A stretch of DNA of 64,000 bases from Trifolium pratense (taxonomy: Eukaryota; Streptophyta; Magnoliopsida; Fabales; Fabaceae): positions 48,382,856 to 48,446,855 of the forward strand of contig NC_060063.1 in the NCBI RefSeq assembly GCF_020283565.1, read 5' to 3'. Shown piece after piece: positions 1-12,046 of the stretch (within the stretch, counting starts at the first letter, position 1; each line of letters opens with the position of its first letter). The translations under genes were made by a program, and so were the position numbers. Under the pieces are notes generated by a model that saw nothing but the letters and a program-made list of their open reading frames with translations, was not told the DNA's origin and ran no database searches.

Positions 1-993
1 GAATATGCGAAAGGTTGTCAAGAGTGTCAAAAACACGCGGGGATACAACACGTCCCTGCCAGTGAGTTGCATTCGATTATCAAACCTTGGCCTTTTAGAG
101 GCTGGGCTTTAGATTTAATTGGTGAGATAAGGCCCGCGTCATCCAAGAACCAACGTTATATACTAGTTGGGATTGATTATTTTACCAAATGGATAGAGGC
201 TGTTGCCCTGACAAATGTGGATCAGGAGACAGTGATCAATTTTATCCAAGACCATATTATTTATAGGTTTGGGCTTCCTGAGACGATCACTACAGACCAA
301 GGAACGGTGTTCGTTGGTCGAAAGATGCAAGATTTTGCTGAACAATTGGGTTTTAAGCTAATGACTTCGACGCCTTACTATGCTCAAGCAAATGGCCAAG
401 TTGAAGCAGCCAACAAGGTTATAATTAGTTTAATTAAGAAGCACGTTGCCCAAAAGCCAAAGAATTGGCATAAGACCCTGGACCAAGTCCTATGGGCATG
501 TAGGAATTCTCCTAAAGAGTCAACAGGTTCGACACCTTTTCGACTAACATATGGTCACGATGCCGTGTTACCTGTTGAAATAATGATGCAGTCGATTCGA
601 GTACAAAGGCAATGGGAACTACCTCCTGATCACTATGAGAACATAATGTTAGATGAATTAACAGACGTGGATGAGGAAAGGTTGCAGGCGTTAGATGCTT
701 TGATTCGACAAAAAGAACGAATTGCTAGAGCATATAACAAAAGGGTTAAACCTAAACTCTTTGACGTAGGAGACTTAGTTTGGAAAGTCATCCTCCCCAT
801 GGACAGGCGAGATCGAGTCTTTGGAAAATGGTCACCCAATTGGGAAGGACCATTTAAAATTTCTCAAGTGTTGTCAAATGGAGCTTATGAGATTGAAGAG
901 TTAACTCCTGAGAAACGTTCAGTCAACATGAATGGCAAATATTTAAAGAAATACAAGCCAATGTTGCAAGAAATAACCATAAAAAATGAATAA
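1..993 (+). CDS. Retrotransposon integrase (C-terminal part of pol), 5' partial
   Basis: The frame is open from base 1, so this is the end of a longer pol polyprotein and the TTG at 67 is not a real start. It begins in the zinc-binding part (CQEC-QKH near the first residues). The rve-type catalytic core follows: the first Asp in LDLIGEI, the second in TTDQGTVF, and the Glu in ANGQVEAANK, giving the D,D-35-E triad. A C-terminal region with GDLVWK and a GPFKI motif ends in a basic tail without a chromodomain. The enzyme would join the cDNA copy of the element into chromosomal DNA. No stop or frameshift is seen, so this part looks young. Confidence 0.93.
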   Translation, partial: EYAKGCQECQKHAGIQHVPASELHSIIKPWPFRGWALDLIGEIRPASSKNQRYILVGIDYFTKWIEAVALTNVDQETVINFIQDHIIYRFGLPETITTDQGTVFVGRKMQDFAEQLGFKLMTSTPYYAQANGQVEAANKVIISLIKKHVAQKPKNWHKTLDQVLWACRNSPKESTGSTPFRLTYGHDAVLPVEIMMQSIRVQRQWELPPDHYENIMLDELTDVDEERLQALDALIRQKERIARAYNKRVKPKLFDVGDLVWKVILPMDRRDRVFGKWSPNWEGPFKISQVLSNGAYEIEELTPEKRSVNMNGKYLKKYKPMLQEITIKNE

Positions 994-1131
994 CGTAAGA
1001 ATAAAATTTGCGAAATGGTAAAAGAAAATGCCAAGAATCAATTTTTATTCATACAAAATCAACAATACAACCAATCATTCAAGAATGTTCAAGAAAATAC
1101 AAGAAATGGTTGAATGTTGAAAGATAAACAC

Positions 1132-1482
1132 TTAAGGTTTACCCTGAACCCGAGTCCCCTCATCCTTTGAATCAGAATTGGAAAGTTCTGAGATCTGAGA
1201 GTCTTCATCCTCAGAAGAAGGAGTTGGAGTTCCTGGGTATCCTTCATCAGGCTCTAGGGTACTGAGGAACTCAAGGTAATCCTCATCTTCATCATCTGAA
1301 CTAGAGCTTGAAGAATCAGAAGAGAGAATGATGGTTTCTACTACCTTGGCTGGTGCCGGCCTAGGGCGAAGGATTCTAGTGCGTGGAGGTTTGGAAGCTG
1401 GAATCTTGATTCGTCCCCTTCCAAGAGGACGTGGTGTGCTTGAGCCCGGGGTAGAGGAAGGAAGATCTTTCTTGTTATCCAT
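1132..1482 (-). CDS. Small acidic/basic antisense ORF in the retrotransposon
   Basis: A 116-residue ORF on the strand opposite to pol. The N-terminal half is basic and proline-rich (RPLGRGRIKI, RTRILRPRP). It is followed by a serine run and an acidic stretch (residues about 55-75, SSSSSDDEDEDYLEF) and a second Ser/Glu/Asp-rich tail. No known domain is recognised. A TATAAATA box on the minus strand (plus coordinates 1552-1559) lies about 70 bases before the ATG, a spacing that fits its own promoter. It lies just downstream of the plant-mobile-domain gene on the same strand. It may be a nuclear or chromatin-binding protein judging by charge, but the function is unknown. Confidence 0.5.
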   Translation of the reverse strand: MDNKKDLPSSTPGSSTPRPLGRGRIKIPASKPPRTRILRPRPAPAKVVETIILSSDSSSSSSDDEDEDYLEFLSTLEPDEGYPGTPTPSSEDEDSQISELSNSDSKDEGTRVQGKP

Positions 1483-1551
1483 TCTTGGTGGGGAGGTGTT
1501 GATGCGTTAGTTTGTATGAAGTGACGAGCAAAAAGAGTTGCAAGGTGTGGG

Positions 1552-1559
1552 TATTTATA
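1552..1559 (-). promoter_or_regulatory. TATA box of the small antisense ORF
   Basis: TATAAATA on the minus strand, about 70 bases upstream of the ATG at 1482. Confidence 0.45.
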
Positions 1560-1928
1560 GAAGAATTAAGACGCGTTAATGACTGGGCAGTTACAACTAA
1601 CCACGTTCAGTTTGCATAGGAAAGGCCATTGCATTAATGCTCAAAGCCATGTAGTTAATTATGTTGACTGCTTTGGAAACACGTTCGCTTCATTCCTTAC
1701 AAAGTGTCATTAATAAGGCTTGGGAGAATAGCCCAAAAGAGGGAAAGCAAGCAACAAGAAAAATAAAATACTCAGCAAATATATGAACATGCAGCATAAA
1801 AGGCCAAAAAGGGCATACATCTAAAAAAGCATGTACGACATTGTTCGACGGTTGCTAGTGTTAAAAGATTTACAATTACGACATCCAAAAATAACAAAAA
1901 CTTGAGACTAAAAGGAAAATTTATAAAG

Positions 1929-4900
1929 TCAAGGTTGTTGTTGGGATGTTGAAGGAGGCTTTCGATTGGCCGCTTGAAATTGGTAATACTGAGTTCGAAT
2001 GGACGCCAGTTTACGTTGTAGCATTTCCTTATCACTAGCAAGGTGCTCAACTCGCTTCTGGACAGCCAGACCATCACTGTAGTGTTGGATACCTTCACGT
2101 GCTAGCTCATCAAGCTTAACCTTTTGTGCTTCAATGGCCACTGCAGCTAGCTTTTCCATCTTAGCCTCCTCTTGTCGAATCTTTGCCTTTAGCGCTTCGA
2201 TTTCAGATTGCCATTGAGCAATATTGTTCTCACAAGTCACAAGTTGCTCAAGAGCTTCATCAGAGGCAGCCTTGATAGTTGTGACCTCTGCATTGCAACT
2301 ATTAGCTTGCTCGAAATGGTGTTGCTGGGTGGCAAGCAGAGATGTCAAAAGGCCGCTAGTCCTGGTTAGGAGCTGAGATTGACTAACGAATTGTTCTAAA
2401 AAGGTTTCAGCCTGAGTCACTAGAAGGAACATGGCTTCGTCAGTCCTTGGGTTCTGCAGCTTGCGAAAAAGGGCTTTGATATTGTAGTATATAGAAGAAT
2501 CATGTTCAAGCAGGCCCAACATATCCCCATTAAGGATCTCTCGCCTAAATCTGATTTCGTGCTCAAACTGTTCTTGCGCAAGTGCATCTTCCTTATCTTC
2601 CGTGTTCCCAACAGCAGAGCTAGAGGCGCCATGACTTGATAAAAGCTTGTTGAGTGCATCTGCCGGGGTTAAATCTCTTAGCTCTTTGGCAAGTTCAGCC
2701 GGTAAGACAACAGTAGGAGGAGGTTTCGACACGGAAGTTCCCTCTTCACCAAGTGAATCACCAATATAGGAGTTCCCATCTTCAGAGTCGAAAGTGCCAG
2801 CACTGGGTGAACTGGACTCATGGTTTGACCCACTTGGTTGTGGTTGATTGGTAGTGGAATGTTCGCCATCAACGGTTGGCCTTTGTTCACTGGAAAGGTT
2901 GGCAGCAGGGTCAACTTGAAAATTGGTTGGAGGATCATTTTCAGCTAATACTTGGGCAGGGTTCGTCAAAGGATTTTGTTGCGGTGGGCCTTGATCAAGT
3001 TGGTCCTCTTCATTGCTAGGCTTAAGGGTATCATCTTCGAAAGCGTGGTGAGGCGAGCCAGGAGCTTTGGGTGGTGATGAGGTTTCAGTAAGGACGGCCG
3101 TTTCGACAGGCTGAGGAGATGAAGGTTTTTCTGCCACACTTGCAGGATGCGTACCACTTGGTCCTTCGACCATCCCTTCAGCCGCTTTGCTAGGAGTAGG
3201 CTCATCCTGAGAAATAACTTGAACAGAGTTTTGTGGCTGAAACAAATAAAACCATGAAAGAATGAGTAACATAGCCAAAAGCTGGAGAAGTAACAAGAAA
3301 TAAGAATGGCTTACTTGGGTGTGAGGGGTAGCAGAAGCTTCAGGTTGCGAAGTTGTTTCTTTTGCAGTAGCAGAAGCCTCGACAACAGTAGTTGCAGCAG
3401 GAGATTTTTTCTGCTTCTTTTTCTTCTTTTTCTTCCTCTCCGATTGTTCCAAAGGAGGATCTTCAGGTGATGCCAGAGTATCAGTTTGTGCCTCAATCTC
3501 AGAGGACTTGCGCTCAGGATTACTTTCTTGGTTGGTTTGGCGCTCTTTCTTCTTCTTCTTCTTTTTCTTTTTCTCATCAGTAATGGGTTCAGCACTGGGA
3601 AAAAGATCTTGAGTGGTAGCAGCGGTAGTATGCTCAGGGATGGTCGAGAGAACAGGAATATCCTGCAAGCCACAACTCCGTAAGTTCGCAGGTAAGGAAA
3701 AGAAGAGAAAAGTCTTTTGCTAGATAAGTACCTTATCTGGAGCACTCGAACAAGTGGCTGGAACAGGCTTTTGTTTTTTCGAGACAGAAGGAGTTTCAGT
3801 TGAATGAGGCCTCTTGCGTGAAGCAATCTAGGAAGGGCATATCAAAGTTAACATAGAAATCTTACAGAAGTGTGAGAAGCTACAAGAAGATAAAAGCCTA
3901 CCTGTAGTTCAACCTTAGATGGTGGAGGAAGAGGCTTACTAGAGTCGCTGGAACCTGCCTTCGACTTACTCCCTGCATCGAAGAGGTGCGCATAAGAGAA
4001 AAGCACGCAAGGTAAAAATGATGCAAGTAAAAGTAAAACTAAAAGAATACCTCTAGCGTTCAATTTCGACTTAATCTTGTTCAAAATAGATGAGTCGAAC
4101 CCATTAGAGATAGCAGTGAGTAAGGCAGTCTTGTCAACCAGGCGTCCTTCATAGTGTCGAGACCACCAGGTAAAAAATTCCCTAGTGCAGGCATGTGAGG
4201 GAGCGAAGTCGAATGGGGTAAGCTCATAAGAAGGCTGATTGAAGTGGTTCAAGAATGAATGGAACTGTGGTTCTGTCATGCCATGCTTGCCTAAACAAAC
4301 CTCCCTCTCTTCCAAGTATATGCTCTTAGGGAGTATTTGAGTTAAGCCAAATTGGCGAGACACCAAGTTTGGGAAGTAGCCAACTAACCCAAAATCTCCA
4401 GAGGTCAAGCCAATTCGACAAGACAAGACTGTAGGCATCAAGTAAGCATTCCAAATGCTGTTGGTTACCATCTCAAATTCTGGTGGAGAAGGAAATCTGT
4501 GAGTAAACCAAGGAGGACCAAGTGGCCTATCTACAAAAGGAGCAAAGCTAGGCTTGAACTTCTTCAGGCTGAGAAAAGCATTAAAATACTGTTGGAAGGC
4601 TACATCATAACCAAGGCCTCTTTCCCTAGGCACCATCCTCGCCAGCCTTGTGCCTTCGACTCGACGTGTTCTTGATTCCTCATAGTATGGCTCAGGCAAG
4701 AAAAGGTCAAGTTCAGCGTGAAAAGTGGCAGTTAGCCATAATTGCAGCAACCAAAAGGGGCCAGCACCTAAAAAGGTAGATCCATCGCCTGTTCTCTTAA
4801 GGTGTTCACAAGCATCCCTCATGGATTCATAAAGACATCCAAGAATAAGTCGAGCGAAGTTAAATTGCTGACATTCATGTAGTTGAATAGCCATAGGGAT

Positions 4901-5668
4901 GAATTTCTTGGCTACTTGGAGAGATTGAGTGCAGAAGACATACTGCGATAGCCATAAGGTTAAGAAAGCGATGTGTTCTTCGTCACTTACTTCATCGCTA
5001 GTCTTTCGATTTTCCACGATGTATTTGGAGTAAGACTTGTTTCGAAAATCAAATTTGATGGTGTCGGAAGCTTTGCAAGGATCGTAAGTGTCGCCAAGAG
5101 GCGATAAGCCAGTAATGGCAGCAACATCCAGCAGTGTAGGAGTCATCATGCCACATTCGAAGTGGAAAGTGTTGGTGGAAGACTCAAAGAAGTGTAAAGC
5201 AGCAATAATCATCTCTTGCTGATATTTAAGGCCTGTCCGAGAAAGCTGAATAAGGTCATAAATACCACAGGCTTGCCAAATGTCAGCCTTATCACGTTGT
5301 ACCCTGTCTAACCAGCCAAGGTATTGATCATTCAAAGAAGGAGCTGATCGAAACACTCTGTTAGGCGCCTTGATATAGCTAAAATTATAGGGTTCACTAA
5401 TGAAAACCCTAGGAACACAAGGTTTATAAACAGGAAAGATAGACAGAACCTTGGAATTACGGCTTTTATCACTTGGTTTGGGTCCCCCAAACGCATGCAC
5501 AAGGTTATCAACAGAATAAGGAAAGATTAATTGACTTTCCCAAAACTTTTGCAAGTCCAGACGCAACGATGGTTCTGGAACCACATCCTCATCGTAAGAG
5601 GAAAGAGTGGCGGCGGTCCACTTACCGGCGTAAGGAAGGAATTTTCTGACACCTGAATCTGACGCCAT
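1929..5668 (-). CDS. Plant mobile domain (PMD, aminotransferase-like) protein, five exons, antisense to the retrotransposon
   Basis: Exons by splice signals and phase: 5668-4051, 3972-3902, 3827-3732, 3662-3315 and 3236-1929, giving 1146 residues without an internal stop. All introns are short (about 75-80 bases) and follow GT/AG. Exon 1 carries the plant mobile domain (residues about 120-500; features such as FHFECGMMTPTLLDVAAITGL and a WW/W-rich fold). The following part has lysine runs (KKKKKKKKK) that could act as nuclear signals, a long low-complexity Pro/Ser/Glu region, and a C-terminal coiled coil (about the last 200 residues). PMD proteins are known both as host silencing factors (MAIN/MAIL type) and as passengers of transposons. 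The gene lies wholly inside the retroelement and opposite to pol. Confidence 0.82.
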
Positions 5669-5916
5669 TGATGAAGGTATAAAGATGGCGTGAAAGAATG
5701 GTGATTAGGGTTAAATTTGGGAATCGCAGGTTGTTTGCAACGGTTGAGGAAAATCCGAGTGAAAAGAAAGTTGATGACTAGGTGATAAACAGAAAGGTGA
5801 GAACAAGAAGTCTTTTGAAAGCAAGAATTCAAGAAAGAATCGCGGAAGATGAAGAAGAAGATGAACAGTTGACAGAGCGAAAATTGGAGAAAAACGCAAT
5901 AAAGGAAGAATCTGGC

Positions 5917-5924
5917 TATTTATA
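5917..5924 (-). promoter_or_regulatory. TATA box of the antisense PMD gene
   Basis: TATAAATA on the minus strand, about 250 bases before the ATG at 5668. It lies inside the retroelement between the gene and the 3' LTR, so the antisense gene seems to have its own promoter. Confidence 0.5.
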
Positions 5925-6173
5925 GAGGCACACAGATTGAGGAAAATAACAAAGTTTTTCAACTTCTTATGGTGACAAGTGTCCAAACCCCTTGACAGGT
6001 GAAAAGAAAAAAAAAAAAAAAAAAACAAGTTTTGGAGCCAATCCAAAGTTTTGAATGGCAGCCTAAACGATAGGAGAGATAAATGGAAAAGAAAGTTATC
6101 CATTAATACTTTCAAAAATGCCACTTCCTCTTTCGATAGACACCGTCGAAAATGGCATTTTTGGGGGGCAATT

Positions 6174-6955
6174 TGTTGGACATAAATTTGGTATTTATCA
6201 ATTAAATATAATTGGTGGGTCCAATATTTATTTTGGAGGTTATATTATCAAAATAAAACTTTCAAAGTTGGTGTCGAGAACTCCCTATGTCGAAGCAGAA
6301 AAGCGTTTCGAGAGCTGTAGAGGATGCGTATAGTTTTGGTTTTACCAGGAGGCTATCGAAGGCGCAAAATCGAATCGAGAGATAGTTGGGCCAAGCCCAA
6401 AAAAGAAACAACGAACGGCCCAAAAGATCTTGGCGCGCGCTGAAGGAATGAAAGATGAAAGTGGAGAACGTGGTCGACGTGGCAAATGGAGGAGCGTCCA
6501 GATGATCGAAGAACAGTTACCACTTTGTAGTAGTATTTATAGTAGTTTTTCATTCAGAACAAGGGTCACAAAATTTATACAAACATTCTCTCTAAAAATT
6601 CTAAGTACTCAGCGATCGAACGAACGGAATTCGAAGGAGAAATGTATGTTTTGTGAACCATCTTTATTTGTAATTGTTTTTCATTCAATGCAATGCAATT
6701 TGTTTTCCAGTAATTTTTCCTAAGTCTGAATCCAGATACTTGCTTGAGAAACTGCTACTTCGAGGCGATTCGAATTAGTTTCTCTTGTGTGCTTTAAAAT
6801 ATTTTAATTCCTAAGTGTTTGTTTCCTTATTCAAACGAACATTCAAACAGTTTTCTTGAAGCGAATAAACACAAAATTGTCCTGAGATTTACTAGTTGGT
6901 CTCGCGAGTTTAAATACTTAAACTAGCGGTTGTTTACCAAATTCCAACGTAAACA
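6174..6955 (+). repeat. 3' LTR of the Ty3/gypsy element
   Basis: Starts TGTTGGACATAAATTTGG just after a G-rich polypurine tract (six G at about 6163-6168) and ends near GTAAACA, so it has TG...CA ends and is about 780 bases long. A TATA-like TATTTATAG lies at 6534-6542. The end point is a judgement because the 5' LTR is outside the window. Confidence 0.6.
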
Positions 6956-9900
6956 GTGAGCCAATCTGTAAAATTGGGCATTTTGTTAGTATAAGTCTAG
7001 CTTTTTTTTTTTTATTAGAGTTTAAGATTAACAAGTATATTTTTTAATTGTTTATAGGCTTAATTGTACATTTGATCTCTTATATTTATTTTAGGTTTTA
7101 AATTGGTCATTTATGTTTTAAAAGTTTTAAGTTGGTCCCTTATATTTTAAACATTTCAAACTGGTCCCTTAAGTTTCTAAAATTTGAATTAACCCTATTT
7201 AATCAACTTTATAGTACTAACTAATTCAAATTTTAGGAAAATTGTTTTAGGCAAGAAGGAATTTAAGAAAAGAAATTGAAATTGAAGAAATTTTAGAGAA
7301 AAAGAAATTTAAGGACAAACTTTATAGGGCTAATTAATTTTTTTGAAAGAAATTTTAAGAAAAGTTCCTTTTTTAAAAAAGTTATCAATCTTTAAATATC
7401 TACGAGTACCTTGAAATTCATGAATTATCCATTTAACAAATATCTACACATATATGAAACGGACACATATATCATATTTATCTATTAAAACAAATATTGA
7501 TATCATGCCAAACACCATTAAGAGCCGCCGCTAGTATAATAGAAGATTAACGATATTTGAATATTAAAAATTGGACTATAAAATTATACCTTCTATTTCT
7601 TTAAAGAAGAATAAAAATATACCTAAAACAAGTGTTTTTCTTACAATAATACCTAAACCAAGTGTTAGTTGATTAGAAAAACTCACACAAGTGATAAAAT
7701 TAATATAAAAAGTAAGGCGTGGGACAATTTTTTTATGTCAAAATAACTTTTTTGGTAGACATGCATGGGACTAAAATCTTATATAATCAATAATAACTGT
7801 TTAACTTTTATCAGACAAACCATAATAAAAAGTATATATTAATTTTATAAAAAAATAAAATTTCAATCTGTACATTTTGAACTGTTTGATTGACATCAAA
7901 TTATAATCACAAATTCATAACTATCTGTATGCGGGAGCAGATCGTCTCCGGTCACATTTTTCTCCCATTAAATCCAAACCACCCATTTTGTTTTTTGCAT
8001 GTGTTCAATCATAACAAAAAAAAGTAATGAAGGGTGGATTTTGAAACTGGATACTCTCCCGTGGTATTTACACGGGAGACAATCCCCTCCCACTTTTCCC
8101 ATCTGTATGCAAATGATGTCAAGGTAACGCTCACTCACAAGACATATGCACCTACTTCAGCCATTATTATATTCACACAAGTAGATCATAATTTATTTAT
8201 ATTAAAAAAATTGATAAAGAAAAAAAAATCCATAAAAGTTTGTAAAATTGATAAAAGTAAATAAATAAATCAATACATTCAAGTAGATCATAACAATCAA
8301 TTTATAATATAATGTAAAAAACGAGTGCATACATGATACAAATCAGGTAGGTACCCAAAAGGGAGATATGGCATCTACTCTCTTTCTTCTTTTACAATTT
8401 TTTTAATAAAGAAAATTTATGATGATAGGATGATTTTATAATAAAACACTTTATGGTTTAAAGAGCGCTTAGAAGAAAGAAATTTATATTTATCATCTTT
8501 TAAAAGTACTAATTCAAATTTAACCGATCAATGTGAAATTTCTTATCGCACCCCTCATGTCTAGAGCTATTAAGAGGTTTCTGATAAAATTGGCTTATAA
8601 GATATTAAAATTGAGAGTTAGATCTAACTCATCTTTATAAAATTGGTTTGTAAGGTGAGAATTGTCTTTACAGTTATAAACACATATTCAAATCATTTTA
8701 TAATCTATGTGAGATTTCTTAACAATTTTTACTTATTAAACTATAAGTCCTTGAGTTTGTTTTTTTTACATCTTTTTATTGGGTTGTTTAGCATTAATTT
8801 TTACATTAACAAATTAAAAAAAACTTAAAAGTTCTCCCGGAAAAGGACGTCCCGGCGGCCAAGAAGATTTTGTGGTGCACATTTACGATTTAATTACACC
8901 CACCTACTTCTATTTTTAGTATACTATTATAATTATATACAATATTTTTTATGAAATGTTATAAGTATTTATTTATATTATGTACGTACTACTACAAAAA
9001 TATCTTTGGCTTGTGAGACTGAACAAAACACGTGAAATTGTGTATAAAACAATAATGCTAGCGCGGTCATTTTTTATATTCTCAACTATTTGAATGAGAG
9101 TGATTAAGGACAAAATTCATATACAGATGCAGACATAGTGACACCTAATCTCTCACGTAATGATCAATTATGTTATGATTATGATACAAAAAGAGGAGCC
9201 ACTAGTTATATAATTAAGGGGCCACCTATGTTAGATTAGAAAATGCCACTAACTAATCACCCTGTTAATTGAGTATGAAATGACGTACCGCCAACAAATT
9301 ATTGAAAAACCATTACAAAGAAAGTAGCATCCATACTCTAAATATATTTATCAAAGCGTTTAAAATGACTATGTGTAATAAAAAAAATGTTTAAAATGAT
9401 TAATAGTACGATTCTTACTGTTATGAATGTTAAGAGTGCTTCATATGAGTTTAATCCAGTTAGTAGAGATATTGCATTATATATTATATATGTAAGGATT
9501 AAAGTTTAAACTTTGGATACTTACTTATTCTTTGTAATACAGAAAAAATATATAATATAATTATTATGTCTATTTTATGAATAAATGTGTTTAAAATGTT
9601 TTGCTTTACCTTTAAAAAATTGTGGATAACTTATTCAACACCTAATAAAAATTAAACACAAATAAATTGTAAGTTGAGTAAAAATTAATTTATGAATAGC
9701 ATTTATAAATTTATTCATATAACTAATCTTTGTTCGAAATTGAGTGAATTACCCACAATTTTTAAAGGTAAACTGTCTCACTATTTAAATATGTATTGTA
9801 TATAAAAAGGAAGTTAACTTTGACTTGTAATAAAGGAGAGGGCCCTAAGCCCCCAAAGAAAGAAACTACTAAGGCATGCAATCAAACTTAATAGTATTAA

Positions 9901-10780
9901 TTAAAAGTTTATTTGAAAGAAATAACAATAATAAATGTATCTAGTTGGGAGTAGTTTTTAAAAGGGAAGAAGAGGGTACAAGTTCAATTTAAAGGGAAAA
10001 TTTATACTCCATTTATAATTTAATTATAACTAAATACATTTTTTTTACTCATTTTTATTTATAATTAAAAATGGAGAAAGTACAATTTTTTTTAAAAAAA
10101 ATATGTTTAAAGAAAAAGACAAAGAGAGTTTTTTTTTTGTACAAAAGAAAAAGAGAGTTATTGCGACATGGTTAATAAATAATGAAATATTTTCTTTGTT
10201 TCAAAATACCGTCAATTTAACAATTGCACACAAATTGAAAAAATAATTAATTTTGTATGTGTAAAAGAGAAATTATATATTTATATTTAACAAATTATTT
10301 TTTATTAATGGTAGTATGATAAAAATAAATTAAAAGAGAAGATTAATAAATAGTAAAAGATATAATAAAAAATGATATTAAAATTTCATTGATGTTATAA
10401 ACAAACAACTATAAGTTAAACAAATTTTGTTCGCTAAAATATATTGTGGGACAATGATATATAATAAGCTTTTGATTTGATACCACAATTACATATAAAA
10501 TTAAAAAAGCATCAAATGAAAAATGTCATCTAAAAAATTCAATTGATCAATCTCTAACTTCCAACTAGCTAGTGATGTGCCCTACAATCTAAACATAAAA
10601 CAAAATTTGATGCCTTAATTAATTTCTTATGGATACTTAAATTAAATATGACCAATTTATTTATTTATTTATTTATATGGCTATTATTCATGGAGCCAAA
10701 ACTAATAAAGCCAAAGTGAGGAATACAATGACACATGCAAACAAATCAACTGTTTCTCTTTTAAATTGGACCCATATCTT
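6956..10780. other. AT-rich intergenic spacer
   Basis: No credible gene: ORFs are short and of random composition. About 7055-7250 has repeated 'ggtcccttatattttaa'-type phrases resembling degenerate Mutator-like termini. About 7925-8110 contains paired 'cgggaga(c/g)' phrases that suggest a decayed MITE. A clearer MITE sits at 9604-9773. The rest is AT-rich sequence in which nothing was recognised. Confidence 0.5.
9604..9773. mobile_element. MITE with terminal inverted repeats
   Basis: About 170 bases bounded by inverted copies of TTTACCTTTAAAAATTGTGG; the 5' copy has one extra A. The interior is AT-rich and partly self-complementary. No coding capacity, and no clear target duplication. Confidence 0.6.
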
Positions 10781-10892
10781 TAATATATGAAATGAATGAA
10801 TTATATAAGTATAGTTCACAGCTCAACCTACCTATATATTTCAAACCTTGCTCACCACATTTTCTCTTAAATTATTTACTTTCTCTTCCCCA

Positions 10893-11648
10893 ATGGAAAG
10901 GGAAGACTCTTTCCAAACTCATGAACTTTGTCTTCAACCAACCACTTCCTTATCTTCATCCATTATTGTCTCAACCTCTAATTCCTCTTCAGAAGAAGAA
11001 GCTACTAATATTAAAACCAAAAAATTAAGCAATAGTACCAAAAAAGAAAAGAAAAAGAAGAAAGTGGCAATGGTGAATAGAGTGATTCATAAAAATGATG
11101 ATATGAAGCATCCAACATATAGAGGAGTAAGAATGCGTCAATGGGGCAAATGGGTATCAGAAATTAGAGAGCCAAGAAAAAAATCAAGAATTTGGCTTGG
11201 AACTTTTCCGACTCCTGATATGGCGGCTCGAGCTCATGATGTCGCGGCTCTTACTATCAAAGGCTCTTCGGCTTACCTTAATTTTCCTGAATTAGCTACG
11301 ATGTTGCCACGGCCAGCTAGTGCCTCTCCTAAGGATATTCAAATAGCAGCCGCCAAAGCAGCCGCGACTATTTACAATCATCCAACCAATCAAGTTGAAT
11401 TGGAAGCTGAAGTCGAGCCGAGCCAAGTTGTTTCTTCTTCTTCTTCTTCACCTTCTTCTTCGGGCCATAGTGAAGGGTCATCGTTGAATGGTGAGGATGA
11501 CATGTTTTTGAACCTTCCCGATCTCACACTCGATTTAAGACATAATAGTGATGATGGGTTTTATTACTCCTCGCCAGCTTGGCTCGTAACGGGAGCTCAA
11601 TATATAGACTCGGGTTTTCGGCTCGAAGACCCTTTTATGTGGAACTAG
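10893..11648 (+). CDS. AP2/ERF transcription factor, DREB type (TINY-like, A-4 group)
   Basis: A single exon of 251 residues. The ATG at 10893 is the first in frame; a TATA-like tatataa lies at about 10802 and the stop is TAG at 11646. The AP2/ERF domain spans residues about 76-132, starting [12 protein letters not shown] and including [16 protein letters not shown] and the end AYLNFP. Val and Glu at the positions usually numbered 14 and 19 (WVSEIRE) mark the DREB branch that binds DRE/CRT elements. A lysine-rich stretch before the domain (residues 50-58) is a likely nuclear signal. A serine run and an acidic C-terminus ending in EDPFMWN suggest an activation region. The best family fit is the TINY/ERF034-039 group, linked to stress and growth control; the exact member is not known. 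Confidence 0.93.
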   Translation: MEREDSFQTHELCLQPTTSLSSSIIVSTSNSSSEEEATNIKTKKLSNSTKKEKKKKKVAMVNRVIHKNDDMKHPTYRGVRMRQWGKWVSEIREPRKKSRIWLGTFPTPDMAARAHDVAALTIKGSSAYLNFPELATMLPRPASASPKDIQIAAAKAAATIYNHPTNQVELEAEVEPSQVVSSSSSSPSSSGHSEGSSLNGEDDMFLNLPDLTLDLRHNSDDGFYYSSPAWLVTGAQYIDSGFRLEDPFMWN

Positions 11649-12046
11649 TATCAAGTCATCTAATCAAACATATCATCGAGTCTAGTGTAAGTAATTGATG
11701 TGCAGTGTGTGTTAATTATGTAAATTTTATGTACCAAGTTTGAGTCCTATATTTATTAAAAAAAGTTAAGCATTTTGTTACTTGCTAGAATTTTGAAGTT
11801 CTACAATATGGTTCGTGTCATGAGGTGTCACTTCAACAAATTCACTTTGACGAGTTTTATGGATTATTTCTGCATACAACTGCATAAATTAATATTTTGA
11901 GGTGACGCCAAATATAATAAAAATCTATTTCGATCAAGATTATTGTATTGACAAACATCTCTTATTTAAATAATTTTTAGTCTCTTCCACTCATATTAAC
12001 TCATGGTGGTACTTCAATTAGCTAGAGATTTAATTACTGTGACTAT
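11649..12046. other. 3' region of the ERF gene
   Basis: AT-rich sequence after the stop codon, probably 3' UTR and spacer; no further feature is seen before the duplicated segment that starts at about 12047. Confidence 0.4.

Larger units (their letters stand above)
1..6955 (+). mobile_element. Ty3/gypsy retrotransposon, Tat-like lineage, 3' half with antisense genes
   Basis: The window opens inside pol. The order is integrase (1-993), a 5.2-kb 3' region that codes only on the minus strand (1132-5668), a G-rich polypurine tract (about 6160-6168) and a 3' LTR (about 6174-6955). An integrase without a chromodomain, followed by a very long 3' region with antisense ORFs, is known for the Tat/Ogre lineage of plant Ty3/gypsy elements; the lineage call is an inference from this layout. 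The 5' LTR, gag, protease and reverse transcriptase lie outside the window, so the target-site duplication and LTR age cannot be judged. Confidence 0.8.

Noticed and set aside
1772..3826. Several overlapping minus-strand ORFs besides the PMD frame
   Set aside because: They are alternative frames of the same exons and introns; the spliced five-exon model explains the region with matching phases.
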